A DNA stretch of 64,000 nt from Tigriopus japonicus (lineage: Eukaryota; Arthropoda; Copepoda; Harpacticoida; Harpacticidae): positions 302,968 to 366,967 of the forward strand of contig JAAGOF010000220.1 of the NCBI GenBank assembly GCA_010645155.1. The letters run 5' to 3'. This document shows positions 45,603-56,749 of the stretch, piece after piece. The notes under the pieces were generated by a model. That model was not told the DNA's origin and did not search any database. It saw nothing but the letters and a program-made list of their open reading frames with translations. The position numbers were made by a program, and so were the translations under genes. How positions within the stretch are numbered: position 1 is the first letter of the stretch; every line of letters begins with the position of its first letter.

Positions 45603-47417
45603 TAAGGCTAGGACTTTTATTCAAAAAAATATAAAATATTTTTTTGAATATTTTCGGGAATTTTGGAGAAAAATGAATATATCTGTCATTTTGAGGACTG
45701 CCGTTAGGCGAGAAAATAAACAAAGAAAATATTTTGACTCCGCCTTGTCATCCATCAATCATCGATCACCATGAGTATCTCTAACAGGAGGAAATGGCTT
45801 ACCAGCCTTAACACCGGCAAGGACTTCCCCTACAGAAAACTCGATAACAGAGAGAGCTCCATCTCCTGTGGGCCTGTGAGAGCCTGGTAAAAGCCAGTTG
45901 CAAGGCGCAACTTCAGCAACACTTGAAGACGTCCAGGCACATGATCAATCTCAAGCTGAAGGAGACACATGTTGCCAAGAACCAGGCACACATCGAGGAT
46001 GTGTTGCAAAAAAAAAGAAGAATCCTTCAAAATCTGAAGAAATTGGCAGGGAACTCTGTTCAGTTTTCTTAGCTGCCAATATTCCTTGGTCGAAGTTGGA
46101 GCACCCCCAAATTCCGCGTCTTTCTGGAAGAGCACCTTGCAGTATCCATCCCAAATGAGTCCTCGCTGCGCAAGAACTACATGCCCCAATGCTAGGAGGA
46201 AGTATCCTCCCAGATCAGGGCTGACCTCAGTGGTTTCCCCATTTGGATCAGTGTGAATGAATCCTCTGACTGCTTGGGACGGGCTGATGCAAATGTGATT
46301 TGCAGAAGACTTGATGCCGAAAAGTACCACCAGCCCCACTTAGTCCTCTGCAAGTTCCTTGAGCAAACAGATAGCATCACCATTCCCCGTCTTGTGAATC
46401 AGGCTGTGCTTTGGATTTCCCCTGATTTTGACTACAATCTGGCAAAGGTCTTTGTGACTGACGGCGCAGCCTACATGGTCAAAGCCGGCAAGGATATGCA
46501 GTTGTTTTTCCAGAACTTGCTTCACCTGACTTGAACAGCCCAAGCCTTGCATCGCATCTGTGACTTGGTAGTGGAGAGCTTCCCTGAGGTCAACCCCCTG
46601 ATTTCCAGCACAAAGAAGGTGTTTTTGAAAGCTCCACTGAGGCGTGCCGAGTTCAGAGCTTGCTGCACTGGCATCCAATTACCCCCTGCACCCGTGTTGA
46701 CCAGGTAGGGTACTTGTGTCAGAGCAGCCGTCTGGTACACGCTGTACTTCAAGGAGGTTAAGGACGTGGTTGACAGCTTCACAAGCACGGACGCCAGGTG
46801 CATTGCTGAGAGCCAGGAGCAGTTTGCCAAGAGCTGCATGACCAGGGACCTCACTTACATCCTTTCCAACCTGGCCTTCCTGCCCATGACCATCACCAGC
46901 CTTGAGGAACAGGGTCTGTCCTTGGACAAGGCCCTCACACTCATCGACAACACCAAGGCCAGGCTGGAGAGCTGCCCAGGCCCTGTTGGAAGGGCCCTGC
47001 AGGCCAAGATGGAGAGTTTGCTTTCCAAGAATCCAGGATTGGAAACAGTCCAAAAGGTCCAGAAGGCCATCGTTGGTGAGGGAGACCTTCTGTATGAGAT
47101 GTCTCCATTGGATGTTGCCCAAATGAAGTACTTGCCAACAGCAAGTGTCGATGTTGAGCGTTCATTCTCCTTGTACAAGAACGTCCTCTCTGACAGACGT
47201 CAGTGCCTCACCGAAGAGAACTTGTCGATGATATTGGTGGTTCAATGCTTCTTCAACAGAGGGCAAGAAGATAAATAGACTGAGAATTTCATTCTGTACC
47301 AAAAAGGCACCGCGATTTTTTGAATATTTTAAGTGTTTAGGCAAATATTTTCCCCCTTTTTGGTAAATAAATAATGAATATTTGGCTACTTTTTGCTGAA
47401 TATTATTCCGAGCTCTA
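45603..47417 (+). mobile_element. hAT element with transposase remnant (family E)
   Basis: The ends TAAGGCTAGGACTTTTATTC and, inverted, TAGAGCTCGGAATAATATTC differ at a handful of positions. They are flanked by the perfect 8-bp duplication CTCATAAC (45595-45602 and 47418-47425). 1815 bp long with a decayed transposase inside. This is the only hAT-like element of the window in which I see the transposase. Confidence 0.93.
45860..47275 (+). pseudogene. hAT transposase, decayed
   Basis: The enzyme that would cut and paste the element. A BED-finger-like segment with the pattern His-x5-His lies near 45920-45945 (HLKTSRH). The catalytic part reads VFVTDGAAYMVKAGKDM near 46450 with the expected Asp, but a TGA at about 46532 falls where the family has a conserved Cys/His stretch. 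Another frame gives VFLKAPLRRAEF and a TR*GT site with a stop where Trp is expected near 46704. The last frame (46766-47275) ends in the hAT dimerisation motif LPTASVDVERSFSLYKNVLS followed by DRR. At least three lesions, so it is not functional. Confidence 0.85.
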
Positions 47418-47725
47418 CTCATAACCGAAACCGAAGGCTTCGGCCAAAAGGGGGCTTAACCGACACCGAAACCGAAACCGAAAGAAGCTGACCACCAAAT
47501 TGCATGAATGCAAAATACACCTTAAAAATCAAATTGATCGTGTTCGATGTTGGGTAGTCGCAAATTTTGGGGAAACTTAAATTTCAGAGGTGTTTGGACG
47601 AAAAAAAAATTTCGATTTTGTTGCCAAACTCTGTCCTTCATAGTGCCTGTCCGCTTTCGGTTTCGGTTGGCATAACCAAAACCGAAACCGAAATTTCGGC
47701 CGGGAGCGCTCTCGGTCCAATACTG

Positions 47726-50200
47726 TTTTAGTAAATAAATAATATTAGTCTGCCAGTTGAAAACAAATACAACGGATATACCGACTAAAGGTAGATTGGG
47801 CTTGTAACTCGTTTAAATGCACGATTTTTGTACTATGGGAAAAAATTGAAATGAAAATTTACCTCCTTTGAGTAGATGTTATTTGACTTGCTCTTTTGTT
47901 AGACAAAGTTACTCAAAAATGCGATTTAATTAGACAAGGTTTGTTGTGTGACCCCTGAATACATAGACAATGAGCGTCAAGAGCCAGCAACTTGACAAAA
48001 ATCTTATCGTTTCAAAACCAAGATGTGTCACACTGAAAATTATCTTTTCTCCACAAGGGTTCAACAAATATCAATATATCAGAAAGAGCAACATTTGCAC
48101 ATTCCAACATCTTGGATTTTCACGAGTTTTTCGCTTTTGACTTCCATTTTTTGTGACGTGCTGGGGTCGCCCAACATATGTTGTGTAATTTAGTCATAAG
48201 TTTGAACACGGTAACTCAATACCAAAACATAAAATAACACCTGCTCATAAGAGATAAAGAAGCTTCATGTCGATTTTCAGCATAATTTCGAAAATCGTGG
48301 ATTTTGACGATTTACAAGCCCAGTCAACCCTTGCTTTAGTCCCAACACAAACGAACTTTTTGTCATTTTAATTCACAAATAAAGTTGGCCGAAAATGAAA
48401 TAGATAATGCAACTGAAATTATTTTTGAAGGGTGATCTGTCTTTATGGATTTTCTTTTAAGCTTTAGGGCTGTTGGTTGGGACCTTACCAAGTCAAAAAT
48501 GTGGATTCAAATTACACTTTTCACATGCTTGTGCTTCATTTCTTTTGTTGGTTTCTCAAGTGATGGTTCATTTGTTCTAGGACACCTTTGACTGTTATAG
48601 GTCACCCTCATTCATTTTAGAAGGCATCACATCTCCTCTCAAACAAAAAAATCTAATAATTAAATACTCAGGGAAATATTGCTTTTACAAATCCATTTGA
48701 AATCCATAGAAAAGGGCTTTTGGAAAAAAATCTAAAAAAGATCGTAACTCCTGTTCATTTTGAAACTGAAATTCCAAAATACGTCTAATTGCAAATGTTG
48801 GAAAGGTATATAACTATCAATCTAGACCTGACCTTGAGAAACTCAGAACACTTGGCTTCCTGAGTCTGAAACATATCTCATAGTGTTTGGGAATTTCCAT
48901 AGAAACTTGATCTAAATTTTTCAACACCGTGGTCGATGTTCTCAAAGCCAAATATCGAAGGCAAAATTCGGTGACGGCGATCCGTACTGCAGCTTACAGA
49001 TCCATTTCGGGATTCATTTAACTATGCTGAACCCAATAATTAACTGCAGCGTAATTGTCGATTTAATAGTTCTAAGACAGACAGCGCAATTAGCCTTGGG
49101 TACTCAAGCTTGACATAAACATGAAATAAGCCACAAAAGAGCTTTAGAACAAAGTCAGCGATCACAAATCTAATGGACATCTAGACAAATGTCCTTGAAT
49201 TAACCAATAGAGCAAGGATGCACTGTTGATGAATTGATTGAACCCACCTTCAATTGGTTAATATTTCAACATCATTGTAATGCAACGGCTGAATTCTGAA
49301 AACAATTATTTGACCTCTTCGACCCAAAAACAAATTCTGACTTTACTCTTGTTTTTACGAACGCAAGAATTTTGTGAAATCTCCTTGTCAACATTCGCAA
49401 CTCTTCCTTAAGTTGACAAACTGGTCCTTTGTCTTTTTGAAGAAATTGAATTAATGCCAAAAAATCTGGATTTGTCAAGACGAGGCTAGTTCACCTTTTT
49501 GCGATTTATCAAGATTTCACTCACTTAGTCCAAACATTTCAAAATCCCAAAAACTGACTTGTTGGTCATAATACGCGGATAAAAGCGTATGAATTTTTAT
49601 TCTATTTAACGGTTAGTATATTTTTAATACAAAACGTGGAATTAATAACCCTTTAAACTTACCTTAAGTATGAAGGGTATTTAGCAATATAACTCAACGT
49701 GACAAAAATATGAGACAAAATCAATTCAAGGAAAGCTGACAAAATAATTATTTTCCTATTATGTCTTTGATTCACTAAACTGTTGCACTTAAAAACTGTC
49801 GCGTATGCAACTGCACTCCCGTTTGACAGTGTATTAATGTCACACGGCTTTCTCGGAGCTTGTTTTAGCTCACATAAACTCAACAATAGATTTGACTCCT
49901 CTATTTTTGCTCTATTCTATTCAAGGAAAATGTTGTTCATCCCCTCGAAATACGCATTTCGAGGTGAAATTTTCGAGGAATACTGTTCGAACCACAGTAT
50001 AATGAATTGCTTCAAATTTTCGTAACTCAATGTCCGTTGTTCAAATGCTCTACATAGTAGAAATCACCTTAAGACTTGAACACACCAATGTGAAGTTATC
50101 TTTTGGACACGACCATAGCTCAAACAACTTGCTAATGCAATATCGTCCAATTCATGTCGGTTCAATTTTTGATTAGCAAATGTCAAACCCTTTCTTTTAG
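47726..50200. other. No gene seen; probable intron or intergenic
   Basis: 2.5 kb of AT-rich DNA without a recognised frame. It ends at the acceptor TTTCTTTTAG before the lectin exon. Confidence 0.4.
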
Positions 50201-50416
50201 AGCACGGATTGCCAGGTGATGTGTTTGCCTTTGGTAACTCGAGTTACCGATTCTTGACTAGGAAACGTTCTCATAGAGATTCTCTCAAAACCTGTCAAGA
50301 TCTTCACGGGACATTGGTATCATTGGAGACCAAAAACGAGCATCTTTTTATCCAATCAGCAATTATGATTCTCAATAATTACAATGCATCATTGTTTTCT
50401 GGAAGCTATCACATTG
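50201..50416 (+). CDS. C-type lectin domain, exon 1 (host gene)
   Basis: 216 bp bounded by TTTCTTTTAG and the donor GTAAGT at 50417, with phase 1 at both ends. It encodes the first half of a C-type lectin fold: YRFLTRKRSHRDSLKTCQDL, then GTLVSLETKNEHLFIQSAI. These are the expected aromatic strand, alpha-1 helix with Cys, and the LxSxExxxE loop. It ends just before the WIG-like motif (here YHIG). The fold usually binds carbohydrate or protein outside the cell. The following intron is only 62 bp. Confidence 0.85.
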
Positions 50417-50478
50417 GTAAGTATTAACAAGACAAATATCCCCAAGATTAGTAAAAGCTTCATCGTATTGCATTCAAG

Positions 50479-50670
50479 GCTTGAAGAAGAGTGCCAATTC
50501 TTGGACATGGTCCTCTGGTGTCCAATATGACTCTACTTTCAACCTGTGGTGCAATGGTCACCCTGTTGTAGTTGATATTGACGAGGGAGCACAAATCAAT
50601 GTCGATGGTGCTTGTGTCAGTTCTCAGACTGATTCTGAATTGGAAGAGAAATTCATCTGCGAGTTCACTG
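50479..50670 (+). CDS. C-type lectin domain, exon 2 (host gene)
   Basis: Acceptor CATTCAAG at 50471-50478; donor GTATGA at 50671; phase 1 at both ends. It encodes the second half of the domain: SANSWTWSSGVQYD, STFNLWCNGHPVV, then a Cys (GACVSSQ) and the closing EEKFICEFTG. The WND-type calcium-binding motif and an EPN/QPD triplet are not evident, so calcium-dependent sugar binding is doubtful. Together with exon 1 it gives about 136 residues, near the usual 110-130. Confidence 0.85.
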
Positions 50671-50742
50671 GTATGACTTCTGTTGTCAAGAATTAGCCCA
50701 AATTTTAAAAGTCTGCCCAACTGACGTTGCTTAAATGTTTAG

Positions 50743-50861
50743 GATGTCTGGCTCATAAACCTCCCTCGCTTGCTACCGTGAATGCAAAATCCAAGATTTT
50801 TGATGACGAGCAATCAACTTACAGGTTCAAAATTGCTTTCGGTTTCTTGCATGTTTTTTGA
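50743..50861 (+). CDS. Candidate terminal exon of the lectin gene
   Basis: Acceptor TTAAATGTTTAG at 50731-50742. It keeps the phase-1 frame from the previous exon and reads GCLAHKPPSLATVNAKSK and onward for about 39 residues to a TGA at 50859-50861. An AATAAA lies at 50955-50960, suggesting transcript end nearby. A weak internal donor (ACAGGTTCAA near 50821) could instead make this a shorter internal exon. No domain recognised. Confidence 0.45.
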
Positions 50862-50954
50862 TTCTTTTAGCTTATGTGTTGGTTAACTATTTGTTGCTTG
50901 GAAGTATAGTCTGTGCGGAAAAGACATGTTATACTAAAGCATGTTCACACTTTC

Positions 50955-50960
50955 AATAAA
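50955..50960 (+). terminator. Candidate polyadenylation signal
   Basis: AATAAA about 95 bp after the stop codon of the candidate terminal exon. Confidence 0.4.
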
Positions 50961-51147
50961 CTTTGTTTGACGTGGTGACTAAAACTTAAATATAAGAAGA
51001 ACAATTTTATTCAAAGGAACTATTGTAAAGGGTAAGAATGTAGCAAAGGGAGCACTTAAAAGCAGGTGGGTAAAAAAAGTAGCTCCTGAGATTGTGCTCT
51101 CCACTTAATGCTCGTGTTAATATTTAAGTTAGTGGAGCATCAAAAGT

Positions 51148-52208
51148 CAGGGTTGGTCGGAGGGATTATCCCATCCAAGAAGTGTCCCGTGTATCCCCCC
51201 TCTGACAAACGGGATTGTCTTCAAAGGAATAAAAGCGAAAAACGGGATTTCCTGACTTTGTTCATTTTCTCTTTTAAACAAGTTTGTTTCTGTATCACTT
51301 TCTCATATCCATTGCAATTGAGCTTTTCTGATCCAAATAATCTTAAATTATGAAGATTTTTTCAATTTCATCATGTCTCAGAAAGAACAGTCAAGGACAG
51401 TTGCCAATAGAATAAATGAAAGAGCTTGAATTTTTGCCTTGCTTATCTCATGTGATGTCATAGTCATCATTTGGAGTGAGACTGCTTTTCCTTTGGTGAC
51501 TAAACTTTAATTTAAGGATTCTTATTGAGTTAATATAAACTACCAATTCTAGTACATGGAACATACATTTCTTAGAAACTAAAAGTGAGTAGAGATGGAT
51601 GGGTACTTAAAAAAACACATTTATGCTATTTAGCTTTAGTGAGAACCTCTCTTCCGGCAAGCTTTTGAGGGTTTAATATGAGCTTGAGTAAAGTACAACA
51701 GATAAAGTTAGGATTTATATTTAAAGTTTTTAGACCCTGATTTTCGGTTCTTTATAATTTGATATCAAAGCCAAATTTGAATGCACAAGTACCAACTTGA
51801 GGCAAAATTCCAAAGCTCAAAGAAAAGCTTTGGATAGAAAATAATTCAAAACATGCTTTTCAATATTTTGTGGTTAGACTGGTGACAGACATATTTATAA
51901 TTGTGCACATATCAACTGAAATAAAATTGTAATTGAGACCAAAAATACACACATAGCATATATTACATACATACCTAAGTCTACTTAAGCCCATGAACCA
52001 GTTTAGTCAAACCGTCTATTTAGAGTAATAGTTTTGATCAGATATTTTTCAGGGAGGTCAAAAATTATTGAAACGCGTCAAAATTGGATTTTTCCATTTA
52101 TATCCCAATTTATCCCCATTCCGTTAACCCTGTTCATCCCCCCCCATTTACCTCAAGAACCGGGAGAAAAGGGATAAATCAAAAAAGTTGTCCCGGCGAC
52201 CAACCCTG
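51148..52208. mobile_element. hAT-like family F element (GGGATA motifs)
   Basis: Ends CAGGGTTGGTCGGAGGGA and, inverted, CAGGGTTGGTCGCCGGGA. It is flanked by TCAAAAGT (51140-51147) and TCAATAGT (52209-52216), an 8-bp duplication with one mismatch. GGGAT(A/T)-type motifs cluster inside both ends (51163-51250 and 52090-52185). 1061 bp; no transposase. Confidence 0.88.
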
Positions 52209-52395
52209 TCAATAGTCCAATGATAGAAATGACTTTACCAGTGCTGTTTTTGTTTATGTATGTAAATGTGTTTCAAAAATGCTAGAATTACTGATTTGAC
52301 ATGTTCTTTTCATACTAACCCAACGTGATAACTTGTGAGAAAAAGATCATTGCTTCTTGATTTCAGCTACCATACATTTCTCCTTGTTTCTCTTA

Positions 52396-52531
52396 CTTCG
52401 AAGGAACAATGAAAGGAAGATCGCATGGAGTTAGTTTGATCGGCGTCGAAGTGTTCCAATGGACATATTTTTTCCTTGACGAGGATGACATCTCGTCGTG
52501 TCACTTTGACAAAACGGTCATTGATGTAAAC
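52396..52531 (+). CDS. Candidate exon fragment, interrupted by a MITE
   Basis: After an acceptor-like TCTTACTTCGAAG (52385-52397 or so) the frame reads EGTMKGRSHGVSLIGVEVFQ and onward with one SCHF motif, up to the MITE at 52532. With the MITE removed the frame would run to a stop near 52808. I recognise no domain. The Cys and acidic content would fit an extracellular protein, but this is weak. Confidence 0.25.
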
Positions 52532-52772
52532 CAAGGGTCGGCAACCACTTCTAGGTTAGGGCCCACCAATTTGACTACGTATTGTCGAGGGCCCAACAAC
52601 AGACGTTGGTGGGTCCAGGGGGCCGACAAATTAAGAGCTTTGGGCCCACGAGCACTCTACTATGGATGGCTCACGGGCCCACTATTTTGGACATTCCCCA
52701 CAACGTCTGGGCCCGTTAAAGACCACCCCTGGGGCCACATGTGGGCTGCAGCCCACCGGTTGCCGACCCCTG
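52532..52772. mobile_element. hAT-like family G MITE (GGGCCCA motifs)
   Basis: Ends CAAGGGTCGGCAACC and, inverted, CAGGGGTCGGCAACC, a well-known hAT/Charlie-type terminus. The flanks ATGTAAAC and ATGTAACG look like a slightly decayed 8-bp duplication. The 241-bp body holds five GGGCCC(A/G) words, making it far more GC-rich than its surroundings. Confidence 0.85.
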
Positions 52773-53333
52773 ATGTAACGGTGAAAAAACTCGGACTTGA
52801 CGGCATTTGAAAATTGTTTAAAAAGACAGATATAACAGTAGTTGTTTGAAGAAATCGCTGACAGGAAAAACCACAGTACTCCTAGGAAAGTGGTCAGTCA
52901 CTTTTTTAATGTGTACATTTTGCTCCCGCTCACTGTTGAAGCTTTTTCTAGTGTTCAAAGTCAAGGCTGAGTTTAGCGTTCTGCGCATTATATTACATAT
53001 TTTGATTAAATAAGACGAGGAAGATACTAAATGACTCATATAATGTGAAAAACCATACATTTGCCCAAAACTTTCGTTTATCTGACAAGACACTGCCGGA
53101 AATTTCAAGCCTTGAAATTTTTATTCAAAGGAAGACTAAGTATAAAACAAATGAAACGCATTTCATTGCGTTTACGCTTTTCAAATATGACAAACTGGTG
53201 TCCCTGATCTGCATCCGTGCAAACTCGATCTGGCGGCCGAAGGATCATTTTCTTGACTCGTTGATACTAAAAAAGGAACAAACTTGAACCCTTTCAAGAA
53301 CAAAGGGACCTTTCATATCATTTTCTCAACTAG
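52773..53333. other. No supported gene
   Basis: AT-rich sequence between a hAT MITE and a decayed lectin exon. Ends in an acceptor-like TTTTCTCAACTAG. Confidence 0.35.
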
Positions 53334-53695
53334 CTTTACACTAGACATGTCATTGCCAATGGATCTCGGCGAAATGGCCAGGAAGGATGGATATGACAAA
53401 CTTCTGGTTGTTGAGGGCAAGATTTTCTACATGCAAGAGATGAACTTCGAGAGTAACTATAACCTCGCCATGATCAAGTCCTTCGAAAATGGAAGAATTC
53501 TTCCCACGGAAAAAACGGATGAGTTTGTAAATCAGAGGTCAATTCTTGCGGGAGAATCCACAACACCTCGATTCACTTCTTTGGCTTACGAAACACGGCT
53601 AACAATATGGAGAAATACGTGATATGGACCACCACCGGACAAAAGGAGTGGAAAGAATTCTTAATCACCCGAATGATGCATTTTAAAGTTTTAAG
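53334..53695 (+). pseudogene. Decayed C-type lectin domain exon
   Basis: Candidate acceptor CTCAACTAG (to 53333) and donor GTAATG (53696). The main frame reads KIFYMQEMNFESNYNLAMIK and then GRILPTEKTDEFVNQRSI, which resembles the alpha-1/alpha-2 region of a C-type lectin with the usual first Cys replaced by Lys/Ser. A frame shift near 53590 leads to YVIWTTTGQKEW, and a further shift near 53665 gives NHPNDAF, similar to the (W)xxxxPND motif. Two shifts in a single exon point to a pseudogene, unless the assembly is wrong. The match is by motif reading only. Confidence 0.5.
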
Positions 53696-54825
53696 GTAAT
53701 GATAGTCGAATTATCTGCTTAATAGATATTGATCAAATTTCGCTTCAATTCATAAATGAGGACACTCTCAATATCTCTCGATATGGCTTGGGAAAATACG
53801 TTGGTTTTAAGTGAATTAATCTAGTTATTTGAACTACCTTAAAGATGAACATATTCACAAATCATCTTCATTATAAATAGGACCCGGAAATTTTTTTTTA
53901 AAGTAACATATTTTAAAAATATTTTTCCGTTTTTCCTCGATTTTTTAATATTTTGGCTGTTTCAAGGAAAAAATACATATTTTCATAAATAAATGAATGA
54001 CCATGGGCTTAACCAAAATGATCCCAAAATACAAAAAATCTCTACAAAATGGCATTTGTACTGAGATTAGACATTCAGAACCAACACGAGTGTCAAACAC
54101 GAAAAAACTGCGCCATCTATTGTGGCAAATTGAAAATTTTGTTGTTAAATAAATTACATGTAAAGTGTGCCTCCAAACACGGCCAAATGCATCAAATGCA
54201 CAAAAACAAATTTGGAAAATCGGTGCACACAGACGAAAATACCAAATAATGGCGTTGTCAAAAAATTATTTCATAATCATTTTCACAGAATTGCCTTAGC
54301 AAATTGGAAAAAGATGTTCTATCGCTTTTACCATAGAAGAGGATTGTTTGAAGGACTGGGTCGAAAAGGTCCTTTGACATCTACTCATGTCCAGGACAAA
54401 ACAAGATTGCCTGGAAAGCTTATTTCCAGGTTCAGAGGTAAAAACTTGATTTGATTCCTTATTTCTTGTTTGGTGTTTGGTTATTTCTTCTTATTGATTG
54501 GTTTAGTAAATTTATCAAAGATTTATTTTCACTTGACTTTCAAGGATTGGCGGTGATACCAAACATCCTGGACCTGTCCAGGTAATGAGAAGAATTTGAA
54601 TACTGTCAATTGGCAAGCATGCCAATGTTGTGCAAATCCATGTGTTATATTGGAAGCCTCTTTCAAACTGAGTTTGAATAAAAAAAACCTGACAAAATTT
54701 TGAATCAATTTTGAAAAGGTGATACTACGAATGTAGATGTAAATGAAGATGAGGCATGATATGGATGCCATTGAAGATCATTTTGATGTGAATGAGGATA
54801 TGAGGCAATATGTATATGAACGGGA
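53696..54825. other. No supported gene; one weak exon candidate
   Basis: A segment at 54289-54437 is bounded by CATTTTCACAG and by GGTAAAAAC and is open in one frame, rich in Lys and Arg, with no recognised domain. The rest is AT-rich sequence. Confidence 0.3.
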
Positions 54826-54900
54826 GCGAAGATTTGGATGTCAGTGAAGATGTGGATGTCAGGGAAGATACAGATGTCAATGAAAATGTGGATCTAGGTG
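54826..54900 (+). repeat. 18-bp imperfect tandem repeat
   Basis: About four units of the form GATGTGGATGTCA(G/A)(T/G)GAA. In one frame it would encode Asp-Val-Asp-Val-x-Glu repeats. Looser versions (GATGTAAATGAAGATGAGG) begin near 54735. Confidence 0.6.
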
Positions 54901-55079
54901 TGAATTCTAATATCAACCAAAATGGATGTGGCTCAATGAATTGAATGACATGTTTGTCACCAAAATGATAAAGAAAGACGTTCAAGAAGTTGAGTAAATT
55001 GAAAGAGACTTGAGCTCATTGACAAGATTGGTTTTGAGTACAGACTAAAATAAGAGAAGAGTAATGCTATAAAATTGCA

Positions 55080-55138
55080 TTTTATACAACCTGACATGAC
55101 CTTGAGTCGCAATAAACATATTATTATTATTATTATAA
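55080..55138 (+). mobile_element. 3' tail of a second copy of the 34853 LINE
   Basis: GACATGACCTTGAGTCGCAA followed by TAAACAT and a TTATTA-type tail match 39983-40028. The 5' truncation point was not determined. Confidence 0.65.
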
Positions 55139-55450
55139 AATTGAAGTCTCCCTGTGATTAGACCGTTCTCTTGGTTTCATGGATCTTATTGGTTCTCGGA
55201 ATCTGCTAAGAGTGACGACATTTGGCTGATTTTCTTTACGCTCAATTTTGAGGGCATCAAACTGAGATCTTCAAGATGTTTATTTTTGTAGATGCTTGGT
55301 ACAAAATAATCTGACCCTTTGGGATCTTTTTTTTAACATCAAAAGAGTCAAGTTATTTTGCAATCATTGTCCAAAATTTATGACTCAAAATTGGCTCCCT
55401 ATGTTTATGTTTGGCAATCAATGTCGAAGCAAATTTGGAACCAGTGTACA
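55139..55450. repeat. Duplicated segment, copy 1
   Basis: Diverged direct copy of 56118-56430. Shared words include GGTTCTCGGAATCTGCTAAG, AGTGACGACATTTGGCTGAT and CCCTATGTTTATGTTTGGCA. It lies about 980 bp from the second copy. A minus-strand frame (55353-55586) is not kept in the other copy, so it is probably not a gene. Confidence 0.75.
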
Positions 55451-56117
55451 AGAAAACAAAGGCTCTCATCAATAAAAGTTGATTAAACTTTAACCTGTTC
55501 ATATCCTGAGTGGACCCATTAAGGTGCAATAGGCTACGTAAAGCTGAGGAAGAACCATCTCTTTTGTTAATATAACTGTGAAACAAAGTGTCTGAGACGA
55601 GAGGTATACCATTTCAATCTTTACGTTTGAATGCCATCATGCAAAGATTCGAAATAAATCAAAAGGTTATCAATATGTAAATTAAAAACTGTGAAACTGA
55701 GGCTTACATAATTCCTAGTAAAGCGTCAAAAACCAGTTGTTATGGGTGAGACCTAATCAGAGTGGAGTGTTGTGAGGCTAATTTTGTTCATCCCACACGT
55801 TTCCCACATCAATAAATACTTATATTCACCATCTGTGTACAGCTCACAAATGACGACTGAAAGCGGATAGGAGTTCCTTCATATGAAGATTTTATTAAAC
55901 CAAAATCTCATCCGATGACTTGACGGCAATAAATGACATGGAATCAATGATAACTTTTAATTTTGGATAAAATTTTGACAAATCAGAGTGATTTCAAGAG
56001 CTCACTTACATTGACCCGTTTTTTTCATGATGAACAGAAATGAAAATATTTCAGTTATTTGGAAATGTCTATGTCATGTGACCTAGAGGGTACAATAAGA
56101 GAAACGTACTGCTGTAA

Positions 56118-56430
56118 AATTTAAGGCTCTCTGTCATTAGACTGTCCTCTATGTTCCATGAATCTAATAGGTTCTCGGAATCTGCTAAGAGTGACGACAT
56201 TTGGCTGATACTCTTTACGATCCATTTACAATACATCAAACAGAAATCTTCAAGCTAGTGCTTATTTTTGTAGATGCTTAGCACAAACTAATCTGACCCT
56301 TTGGAATGTTTTTTTTAATATCAAAAGAGCCGAGCTAATTGTAATCATTGTCCAAAATTTATGGCTTATAAGCGGCTCCCTATGTTTATGTTTGGCAATC
56401 AATGTCAAAACAAATTTGGAAACAAAGGCT
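56118..56430. repeat. Duplicated segment, copy 2
   Basis: See 55139-55450. Same orientation and order, with numerous substitutions and small indels, so the duplication is not recent. Confidence 0.75.
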
Positions 56431-56749
56431 CTCAACAACATAAAAGTTATGGTTCAATGTTTGGCCTTTGGTTGCTCCATTCGGAGTGTGGACACGCGGA
56501 AAACCGCACAGTATTTCCGGTATCCCTGTAAACCATCCCTTTGAAGAGAATGGCAATTAAAAGTCAAGAGATCAGGATTGGAGCCAACTGATCACTCCAG
56601 GTTGTGCGAAATACGTAGAAAGCATATTCTTTCTGATATAGGTTTATGATGATTTATGAATTATGACTGACCAGGCGAGCCCAAAATAACGAAGGAGGAG
56701 CCCAGCATTACTACATAGGGTCTAGCTTAGATAGAAAACCACCCCGCGA

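Larger units (their letters stand above)
45576..47725. mobile_element. hAT-like family H element (CCGAAA arrays), host of a nested hAT
   Basis: The outer ends (G/C)AGT(G/A)(A/T)TGGACC at 45576 and, inverted, at 47725 continue into AGAG(G/C)GCTC on both sides. ACCGAAACCGAAACCGAAA arrays lie inside (47426-47482 and 47657-47700). Removing the inner element (45603-47417) joins the two halves. No exact target duplication was found, so the borders are tentative. Confidence 0.6.

Noticed and set aside
46679..47178. Minus-strand frames of 107-147 codons
   Set aside because: Antisense shadows of the hAT transposase C-terminal domain.
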